Below are positions 56,653-64,000 of a stretch of 64,000 nt of DNA, piece after piece; position 1 is the stretch's first letter, and every line of letters starts with the position of its first letter. The notes under the pieces were generated by a model. It ran no database searches and was not told the DNA's origin. It saw only the letters and a list, made by a program, of their open reading frames with translations. Position numbers and translations under genes: made by a program. The stretch comes from a bacterium (GTDB taxonomy: Bacteria; Bacillota_I; Bacilli_A; Mycoplasmatales; Mycoplasmoidaceae): contig JAGCPI010000025.1 in assembly GCA_017645255.1 (NCBI GenBank), positions 4,982 through 68,981 on the forward strand. The letters run 5' to 3'.

Positions 56653-57222
56653 ATGGCACCAGGAAAATTAATTATTATAAGTGGTCCAAGCGGAGTTGGT
56701 AAAAAAACAATCTTGGATCAAATAATGCAAGATAAATCTTTAAATTTGCACATGTCCATTTCAATGACAACTAGACTTCCACGTAATAATGAACAAGATG
56801 GAAAAGATTATTTTTTTACTACGGTTAATAACTTTAAAGATTTAATAGCAAAAAATAATTTCTTAGAATACGCAGTATATAACAATAATTATTATGGGAC
56901 TCCTAAATCTTTTGTGCGTAATCAATTAGCATGTGGCAATAATGTGTTACTTGAAATAGAAACTGTGGGGGTAAAGAAATTAAGTTCATTTGATTTACCA
57001 ATGACCAAAATCTTTATTGCTCCACCATCAATAGAAACGTTAAAAGAACGTTTAATCAAACGCAATACTGAAAGCATGGAAGTCATTAATCAACGACTAG
57101 CAAAAGCCCAAGAAGAATTAAAGTTAGTAAACATGTATGACTATACCGTCATTAATGATGAATTAAATAGTTGCATTGAACAAATTAGAACCTTAATTAA
57201 GCAAATTATTAAGCATGACTAA
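56653..57222 (+). CDS. gmk: Guanylate kinase
   Basis: 189 residues. P-loop SGPSGVGKKTIL at residues 9-20, then SMTTRLPRNNEQDGKDYFF and the lid region with NTESMEVINQRLAKAQEEL. It phosphorylates GMP and dGMP. Lys follows the P-loop GK where Ser or Gly is usual, a minor difference. It overlaps the next small gene by 8 bases. Confidence 0.96.
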   Translation: MAPGKLIIISGPSGVGKKTILDQIMQDKSLNLHMSISMTTRLPRNNEQDGKDYFFTTVNNFKDLIAKNNFLEYAVYNNNYYGTPKSFVRNQLACGNNVLLEIETVGVKKLSSFDLPMTKIFIAPPSIETLKERLIKRNTESMEVINQRLAKAQEELKLVNMYDYTVINDELNSCIEQIRTLIKQIIKHD

Positions 57223-57499
57223 AGTTTTAACATCCTATTTGCAACTTGGTGAATTAACTAAAAACCAAGATAAATTAATTTTTCTATTTGCTAGTATAAT
57301 CCAACCTGAAATAAAACAATTGCTTGCAAAATGTTCAATTGATGTAATTGTGATTGATTACAAAGTTTTTGAAGCATTAAATAAAAAATACCACGTTAAA
57401 CAAGATTTAACGTTAGTATTTTTAGATCATGATTTTGTTATTTATCAAACAAGTGATAAACAAGCAATTATTAATTTTCTTAAATTAAAGGAATTTTAA
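57215..57499 (+). CDS. Small protein coupled to gmk, unknown
   Basis: 94 residues from ATG 57215, overlapping the gmk end. Alternating hydrophobic strands and helices (KLIFLFASIIQPEIKQLL, DVIVIDYKVF, LTLVFLDHDFVIYQT, KQAIINFLK) suggest a small thioredoxin-like alpha/beta fold, but there is no CxxC pair. I do not recognise it. Its stop overlaps the convergent cinA-like gene by four bases. Confidence 0.65.
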   Translation: MTKVLTSYLQLGELTKNQDKLIFLFASIIQPEIKQLLAKCSIDVIVIDYKVFEALNKKYHVKQDLTLVFLDHDFVIYQTSDKQAIINFLKLKEF

Positions 57500-57990
57500 T
57501 GTAAAGTTAAAAGTACACTTAATAATGTATTGATAGCTTTATTAGTGATAGTAATGCGATCTTGCAATTCATTGTAAGACTTGAATTGCAATTCATAATC
57601 ATTGAACTCATCAACAACATAAATGGAAATGAAGGCATGTCCGTTTGGATTGTCCTTCATTTTTTCATCAACTTGCAAATTGGGAATTTCTTTTAAGTTG
57701 GGATCATTGCTCGTTGAAACAACACTTAACACACAATCGCAATCATATTCATCATGAAAGTATTTCGCTAGTTTGCGAGCATTATTCTTGCAAATAAAAT
57801 TTTTAGTGTCTAAATCAAATTTTCATGCTAATGATAAATCGTTAAAGATAAATCCAAATTGATAAACTTTAGCGTAATCATCATAAACCGCAAAATTAGA
57901 TGAAATCATTCCGTTCGTACTAGTTTCAATAATTCCAACTTTCAAATTTAATTCTTGTAAACGTTGAATAACAATGTGGTGTAAACCCAT
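57496..57990 (-). CDS. CinA C-terminal (PncC) domain protein, degenerate
   Basis: 164 residues from ATG 57990, the length of stand-alone PncC. Aligned blocks: LKVGIIETSTNGMISS for the family LtiAESCTGGlia, a KVYQFGFIF strand for the vYs..K segment, VLSVVSTSNDPN for avTGiAGP, GHAFISIYV for Gtv.ial, and DRITITNKAINTLLSVLL for the final Arg-rich helix. The Ser-Cys of ESCTGG and the TGiAGP glycines are replaced, so nicotinamide-nucleotide amidase activity is doubtful. The position beside pgsA fits the classical pgsA-cinA pair and supports the assignment. Confidence 0.65.
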
Positions 57991-57992
57991 AA

Positions 57993-58661
57993 TTATTGTT
58001 TGACTTTTACTTGTTGTATTTTTTTACTAATTTGCACAATATAAATTCCCATTGACACTAAACTGAAAACTGTTGCAATTAACATTACTAAATTTTGACC
58101 TAAATATCAATCGACTTCTTGGTTGGTAGCAACTGCTAGATTAAAACTAAAGTGCATAAAGAAGAAAATTAAAATTAATCCGACTAATTCAAACACTGTT
58201 TTTAATTTTCCCCACATTGAAGCAGGCACAATAATTTGCTTACTTAATGCGTGCATTCTAAAAGCGTCCACAATAAAATCGCGTAGAATTAATAAAACAC
58301 ACACTCAAATTGGGATTAATGATAAATAAGCAAAACAAATTAGCACCCCATCAACTAATAATTTATCAGCTAATGGATCTCAAATTTTACCAAAATCCGA
58401 TACTCAATGATATTTACGAGCAATATATCCATCTAAAAAATCAGTTAAAGAAGCAATCACAAATAAAATCGCTGCTAAAATTTCGTTTAGTTGGAAAGCA
58501 GCACTTGCATCACTAACTGCAGCATTTAACTTTAAACTATAACAAACTGGTCCAAATGGCACTAACACAAAAATAATGACAATTACCATTAGAACAATCC
58601 GGAAAATAGTTAGTGCATTGGGAATATTTTTTTTCTGAAAATATTTCTTAACAAAAAGCAT
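57993..58661 (-). CDS. pgsA: CDP-diacylglycerol-glycerol-3-phosphate 3-phosphatidyltransferase
   Basis: 222 residues with about six TM segments. The CDP-alcohol phosphotransferase signature runs from TDFLDGYIARKYH to DFGKIWDPLADK, with all Asp in place. It makes phosphatidylglycerol phosphate in the membrane. A hydrophobic insert of about 20 residues (NAAVSDASAAFQLNEI) separates the first two helices. It starts right next to the asnS stop and ends 2 bases before the cinA-like gene. Confidence 0.93.
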
Positions 58662-60038
58662 CTAGAATTTTAAAGAACCAGGGAAGCGTGGGAAAGAAAT
58701 AACATCACGAATATTTTCAACTGCAGTTAACATCATTACCATCCGTTCAAAACCAATTCCAAATCCAACGGATTTATAATAACCATATTTCCGAAGGTTA
58801 ATGTATCAATCAAGAACTTGAGTATTCATCTTTAATTCTTCACAGCGTGCAGTTAATTTATTGTAGTCCCCTTCCCGTTCACTACCACCAACTACTTCAC
58901 CAATTCCTGGTACTAAACAGTCAAAAGCAGCGACAGTTTTTTGATCAGGATTTGCTTTCATGTAAAAAGCCTTGATTTCTTTTGGATAGTTAACAAGGAA
59001 AATAGGCATTTGGTAAACTTTTTCACAAAGATATTTTTCATGTTCACTACCAAGGTCTAAACCAAAGAAAATATCTTTGTTTTCAAAATTAACTTTACCA
59101 CTATCAGAGTGTTCTTTTAATAAAACGATTGCATCTTTATATTGAACAATTGGGAATGGATTGGATGCATATTTTTGCAATCGTTCAATTAAAGTTGGAT
59201 CATTTTTACTTGCACAAACTTCAAGTTCATACTTACAGTGTTCAAGTACTCACTTAATAACATATTTTAAAGTTTCTTCAGCAATCTTAATGCCTTCATT
59301 AAAACCGCTAAATGCCATTTCTGGTTCAATCATTCAGAATTCAGAAATGTGACGGTTAGTGTGAGAATTTTCAGCTCTAAAAGTAGGACCAAAGGTATAA
59401 ATGTCTTTAAACGCTTGGGCATATGCTTCACCATGCAATTGACCAGAAACAGTTAAATAACCAGTTGTACCAAAGAATTTAGCATTACTCTTATCATCTC
59501 TAGTGGTAACAATGAAGTTTTCTCCTGCTCCTTCACCATCATTAACTGAAATTTCAGGAGAGTTTAAATATAAAAAGCGATTGCTATGGTAGAAGTTATG
59601 AATCGCAAATGCAGCTTCACTGCGAATCCGCATAATTGCATTAAATAAGTTCGAGCGAGCTCTTAAGTGAGAAATATCACGTAAAAATTCAAAGGAATGT
59701 TGTTTGTTTTGCAATGGGAAATCAGAATCACAAGTAGCTAAAATTTCAATCTTGTCAGCATTGATTTCATATCAATTGTCTTTTGGACGTAAAGCAACTT
59801 TACCAGTTACTTTAATTGCAGTTCACACTGATAAGTGTTCGATTTCTTCAAAATTTGATACTTGGTCTTTCTTGTAAACAACTTGCATGTTTTGAGATGT
59901 ACCATCAGTAACAGTAAGAAAACCAATCTTTCCTGATGAACGATTAGTTCTTACTCAACAATCAATGCTAATTTCAGTGTTAGCACTTGCAAGTTTTTGA
60001 TATTCTTTGTCTAAATCATAAAAAGAATGAATTTCCAT
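58662..60038 (-). CDS. asnS: Asparaginyl-tRNA synthetase
   Basis: 458 residues from ATG 60038. The N-terminal OB fold ([18 protein letters not shown]) is followed by the class II core: [20 protein letters not shown] (motif 2), [11 protein letters not shown] and [12 protein letters not shown] (motif 3). It charges tRNA-Asn directly with asparagine. Same asnS-pgsA-cinA order as in the M. pneumoniae group. Confidence 0.97.
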
Positions 60039-60074
60039 TATTTAATACCTCATTATTTTCTTATTAAAATGATT

Positions 60075-60653
60075 TTATTTATTTTCTTTATTTTCATTTA
60101 ATTTTGGTAAATCATGAATGCTTTTTAATCCAAAAACATCAAGAAATTTACCCGTAATTTTATACCCATACGGCTTTCCGGGTTCATCAATAATCACCGG
60201 TTCAATTAATTCTAATTCGCGTAACCTACTAATTGCGTAATCACAACTAGTAGCTTCATCTAAATTTGCTTCCCCGTTTTCAGCAACTTTTATTTTGTTA
60301 AAACCTGGTTTCATTTTTTCTAATTGCTTTTTGGTAATAGGGCCATTATAAGCAATTAAGGTAAGAATTATCATTAGTGATTTTGTTAAAGGGTTTTTAT
60401 ACCTTATCTTAGCAAGTTTAATTAGTTGACTATTTAAATCGGGCTTGGTAAGCATTTTATAGTGATTATTGAAATCACTAATTTGAAAAGGACTTTCTTC
60501 ATTATTATTATGATAATTTGCAAGTGCACCCATAATTTCCTTTACTTGCTTTTTATCAATTTCTAATAATAATGCTAAATCACTTGTATTTAATCCTTCA
60601 TTACCTGCTATGTATAAAGCAGCTTCAATTAATTTCTTTTGCTGTGTAGTCAT
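60075..60653 (-). CDS. scpB: Segregation and condensation protein B
   Basis: 192 residues with two winged-helix halves: KKLIEAALYIAGNEGLN at the start, LTKSLMIILTLIAYNGPITK in the middle and ISRLRELELIEPV/GKPYGYKITGKFLDVFGL near the end, all typical of ScpB. It joins ScpA and SMC in chromosome condensation. It lies five bases after scpA. Confidence 0.93.
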   Translation of the reverse strand: MTTQQKKLIEAALYIAGNEGLNTSDLALLLEIDKKQVKEIMGALANYHNNNEESPFQISDFNNHYKMLTKPDLNSQLIKLAKIRYKNPLTKSLMIILTLIAYNGPITKKQLEKMKPGFNKIKVAENGEANLDEATSCDYAISRLRELELIEPVIIDEPGKPYGYKITGKFLDVFGLKSIHDLPKLNENKENK

Positions 60654-60658
60654 GTAAA

Positions 60659-61477
60659 TTATCCTGTTACTTTATTCAAAATTAAATCAAGTTGATTTTG
60701 TTTAAGCGTGATCTTATTTTCCGAGTTAAGAATTAAAGCAGCTAGAAATAAGGTAACTAAATAGTATCTAAGAAATTGGCGATTAAAATTAAATGATTTA
60801 AACATGCTAAAAAACTCAACATCATGTTTATTGGTTAAGTATTCCATAATTAAATCTTGCAATGATTTAATTGAGACGTTAAAAACACTATAAATATTTT
60901 TTAGTTGTAAACTTAAATCTTCTTGACTAATATCATCATCTTGGGCATTTAATTGTTCAAAATAATGTTGCAAAATGGAAGGATCAAGGTGACTAGGGAC
61001 TTTTTCATAATTAAAGTCAGGAGGCAACAATTTTTCAAAAGAGGAATTTTCTTTTGACAACAACAAAATTCGTTCATTTTGTTTTTCAGTCAAGATCGTA
61101 ATGGCTGTTTTATATTTTTGCACAGTCATTAACAATTGTGCTAAAGCATCTTGACTTCAATTAAACTCGGAATTCTTGTCTTCTAAAAATTCCTTTTGTT
61201 TTTGCAATAAGTACAAAGTTTTAATTCTGATTAAGTATTGCGATAAAAGTAAATAATCACTAATGCGGTCTATTTTCAAGCGATTTAATTTTGATTTTGC
61301 CAATAATTCTTGCACATAATCGTTATATTGCTGAGTAATAGCACACAAGTCAATATCCAAAATTAAAACCTTATTTTTTTCAATAATGTCAAGTAAAGCA
61401 TCAATCGGACCATAATAGTCCTTTCATTTAATCTTCCAATCAATACTATTATTATTTTGCGATGATTCTACTTCCAT
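60659..61477 (-). CDS. scpA: Segregation and condensation protein A
   Basis: 272 residues from ATG 61477. The kleisin N-terminus reads YYGPIDALLDIIEKNKV then ILDIDLCAITQQYNDYV, the ScpA pattern GPLDLLL...dI.dI....IteQY. Two TGA(Trp) codons, near residue 18 and about 110, break the frame under the standard code. It bridges the SMC heads with ScpB. Its start overlaps the folA stop by 10 bases. Confidence 0.9.
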
Positions 61478-61959
61478 AATGGTTTACGGTTTCATGCTTC
61501 AAGCACATAATCAATTCCGTTTTTATCATGAATGGTTCGCGATTTTGATTGTTCAAACTTCTTTAAATCGTATTCCATAATAGTGTCGCAATCAAAATCT
61601 TCATCTAACTTACTGATAATTAATCCGTTGGCATATTTAAAAAACAAATCGTATACTTGTTTACCCCCAATTATGTATACTTCATTGTTACGTGCAATTT
61701 CTAAAATTGGTTCAATGTTATGAAAAACATAAGTATTAGGTAAATCAATTTTAAATGATTCATCACGCGTTAAAATATAGTTAATGCGGTTGGGCAGTGG
61801 TTTGATGGGTAATGATTCTCAAGTTTTTCGTCCCATCACTACAATCTTTCCACTAGTTACTTTCTTGAAGATTGCACGATCGCTAGGGACGTTTCAAGGA
61901 ATAATTCCGTTTTTAGCAATCCCATGCTTCTTGTCTTCACACCAAATTAAACAAATCAT
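61468..61959 (-). CDS. folA: Dihydrofolate reductase
   Basis: 163 residues from ATG 61959 to TAG 61468. Contains GIAKNGIIPWNVPSD, FKKVTSGKIVVMGRKTWESL and VYIIGGKQVYDLF, the three hallmark DHFR segments. It regenerates tetrahydrofolate after thymidylate synthesis. Several TGA(Trp) codons, including the Trp of PW and of KTW, hide it under the standard code. It lies two bases after thyA and overlaps scpA. Confidence 0.93.
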
Positions 61960-61961
61960 AT

Positions 61962-62828
61962 TTAAACAGCCACCTTCCCCTTAATTGCTGGATAAGGATC
62001 GTAATCTTCTAAAACAATATCATCAAATTGATATTTTGTAATATCGTCGTAGTGATGCAATAATTTTAAATGAGGCAATTTTTTAGGAATTCTGGTTAAT
62101 TGTAATTTAACTTGTTCAACGTGGTTTTCATAGATGTGAGCCACTCCTAAAGTGTGTACGAATTCTTTAGGATGCAAGTGGCAAACATCCGCTACTAAGA
62201 TTAGTAACAAAGCATATGATGCAATGTTAAAAGGCACCCCTAAAAATAAATCAGCACTGCGTTGATAGAGTTGTAAACTTAAATCATTACCTTCAACATA
62301 GAATTGAAATAGTGCATGACAAGGAGGCAATAACATTGCACTTACTTCTTTAGGGTTTCATGCACTTACAATAATGCGTCTTGAAGTAGGATTATGCTTA
62401 ATTTCATTAATAGCATTTTGCAATTGATCAACCCCGTTAAAATCACGCCATTGCTTTCCATACACAGGACCTAATTCACCATATTTTTTGGCAAATGCTT
62501 CATCAGTTTCAATTTTATAGATGAATTCATCCATTGTTTCCTGATGATAATCAGGGGATTTTTTAAATTGTTCATAAGGCCATTCATTTCAGATTTTGAC
62601 CTTGTTCTTTACTAAATAACGGATGTTAGTGTCCCCTTTAATAAATCACAATAATTCGTGAACAATCCCTTTAAAAAAGACTTTTTTTGTGGTTAATAAG
62701 GGAAAACCAGCATCTAAATCATATCGAGATTGCGTACCAAAATAAGTGTATGTATCAATCCCAGTACGATTAGGTGTTAGTTTTCCTTTTTCTAGAACTA
62801 ACCTTAATAAATCTAAATACTGTTGCAT
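61962..62828 (-). CDS. thyA: Thymidylate synthase
   Basis: 288 residues. [20 protein letters not shown] at the start, catalytic Cys in [13 protein letters not shown] (near residue 171), [20 protein letters not shown] and [10 protein letters not shown] are all diagnostic. It methylates dUMP using methylene-THF, paired with folA next door and glyA at 52846-54069. Confidence 0.97.
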
Positions 62829-62838
62829 TTTAAGTTAA

Positions 62839-63882
62839 TTATTTCTTAGGAGTAGAATTTGCAGTGTTTGCAGTGGCAGTGCTTGTTTTCTTATTACTTT
62901 GTTTTTGGGCACTGTTACTACCACGAGCTTTAATCCGTTGTTGTTCTCCTTCGTTTAACCGCTTATTAGCAGTTAATGGATCATCAACTTTATAACGCTT
63001 AAAGGATGAAGAATACATGTATTCATGGTTTTCTTTTCAAAGATTATACCGTTGTTGAATTCGATCATGCAATACGTCTGCAAGATATTGGCGTGATCAG
63101 TTCATGTATTCACTTGATTTAATTGGTTCTAGTGCATCAATGACAATTTCTCCAATGTGATATTTTGGCTTTTCTGATTTATCTTTTGCTAAAAATCCAT
63201 CAGTACCAAAAATACATACTGGAACAATTGGCACAAAAGTCTTATATGCTACTTCTAAAATGGCAGAACTAAACTTTCCTAATTCACTACCACTAGTTCT
63301 AGTTCCTTCTGGGAAAACTAGCAACGAGTGGTCTTCTTTAAAGACATTTGCACATTCATCAATTACTTTGCTTAATGAGCGAATGTCCTTGCGGTCAATT
63401 CAAATCGTATCCATTAAACGTAACAATCAACTTAAGCGCCTAGTATCTTGCAATTCTGTTTTTGCCAACACTCTTACAAATGGGAGTTCATCGTGCTTAA
63501 TTGCAGTGTGCATTAATAATAGTGCATCGATTAAAGATTTATGATTGCAAATGAATAGAACAGGGGTTTTAGGAACATGGTCAAATCCAAATTCATGAAA
63601 TTTAACATGTTTACTATTTAAAGTGCGGCGAATAATTTTATCAACAAATTTATAACGTTCGGTTGCACTTGACAATTGTTTACCATCTTTTTCATATTTT
63701 TTATATTTAGATTTGCACATGTCAAGTCCAAATGATAGATGGGCCATACTAAAAGGAACCATGACGGATTTTAAGCCATAAGTAAATTTTCCCATTCCAG
63801 TTAATTTAATCTTATTGGTATCATCATAAATATCACGAATGGTCTTTTTTGTTTTATCGTTTCCAAAATAGCTTTTTTTCAT
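62839..63882 (-). CDS. plsC: 1-acyl-sn-glycerol-3-phosphate acyltransferase
   Basis: 347 residues. The acyltransferase motifs are CNHKSLIDALLL (NHxxxxD) and VFPEGTRTSGSELG, with IVPVCIFGT after them. It adds the second acyl chain to make phosphatidic acid. The C-terminal 40 or so residues are a Gln/Asn/Thr-rich tail. One internal TGA(Trp) lies near residue 152. It is upstream of thyA by 10 bases and divergent from the partial gene at 63930. Confidence 0.92.
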
Positions 63883-63929
63883 TATTTTATACCTTATAAT
63901 ATTATAAATATTTATATACTAAATGTAAT

Positions 63930-64000
63930 ATGACAGGTATCGATATTTTCGTCTTTATCCTTGCCATTGTAATTTTAATTATTGGCATGTTGCTTTCGTA
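63930..64000 (+). CDS. Start of a membrane protein (partial)
   Basis: ATG 63930 opens a frame that runs to the window end: MTGIDIF followed by a hydrophobic helix (VFILAIVILIIGMLL). Only 23 codons are visible. An N-terminal anchor of this type fits many proteins, for example RNase Y, but nothing here decides it. Confidence 0.55.
   Translation, partial: MTGIDIFVFILAIVILIIGMLLS

Overview
The window is dense, AT-rich bacterial DNA from a mollicute (Mycoplasmatota) that reads UGA as tryptophan. Almost every gene is read through by in-frame TGA codons at positions where the family has Trp, a tRNA with anticodon UCA sits at 6818-6893, and only peptide release factor 1 is seen. Local gene pairs (asnS-pgsA-cinA, plsC near scpA/scpB, nusA-infB-rbfA, pth-tilS, secA-uvrB, opp with a giant OppF) resemble the pneumoniae/Ureaplasma/Malacoplasma side of the group. 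I cannot name the species.

Layout. 1-4957 (+): an Fe-S cluster assembly operon sufC(end)-sufD-sufS1-sufS2-sufU-sufB with two tandem SufS genes, followed by proS and acpP. 6818-6893: tRNA-Trp(UCA). 6943-9915: a KtrA/KtrB-type K+ uptake pair, divergently transcribed, plus a coupled membrane protein. 9919-12358: galU (-) opposite pth-tilS (+). 12390-19936 (+): one membrane-anchored protein and three large single-TM paralogues, with lemA (-) inserted between them. 20037-22693 (-): rpoD-trmK-truB. 22797-23761: two small convergent membrane proteins. 23869-33970 (-): an oligopeptide ABC transporter operon oppA-oppBC-oppD-oppF in which OppB and OppC are one open frame and OppF carries a very large insertion. 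34198-35469 (-): ppa and yebC. 35571-37670 (+): a glycosyltransferase. 37667-43907 (-): membrane protein-acpS-nusA-infB-rbfA-membrane protein. 43957-54069 (+): rnhC-secA-uvrB-rpmE-prfA-prmC-tsaC-rpiB-glyA. 54122-56553 (-): def-rnj. 56653-57499 (+): gmk plus a small coupled ORF. 57496-63882 (-): plsC-thyA-folA-scpA-scpB-asnS-pgsA-cinA-like. 63930 to the end (+): the start of another gene.

How the genes work together. SufBCD, SufS and SufU form a SUF pathway for Fe-S clusters. glyA, folA and thyA make up the one-carbon/dTMP cycle. acpS activates acpP; plsC and pgsA belong to phospholipid synthesis. Opp imports peptides. The rest is translation, RNA decay, secretion and chromosome condensation.

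Strongest leads. (1) The two SufS paralogues have lost opposite active-site elements: SufS1 has Ser for the catalytic Cys, while SufS2 has the Cys but lacks the FExGTPN segment and the His that docks SufU. This suggests an obligate heterodimer. (2) GlyA has Leu and Gln where serine hydroxymethyltransferase has its two active-site histidines. (3) OppB and OppC are fused. (4) The leader upstream of oppA can form mutually exclusive RNA stems. No CRISPR array, insertion sequence, rRNA or phage gene was seen, and no stretch longer than about 230 bases lacks a gene.
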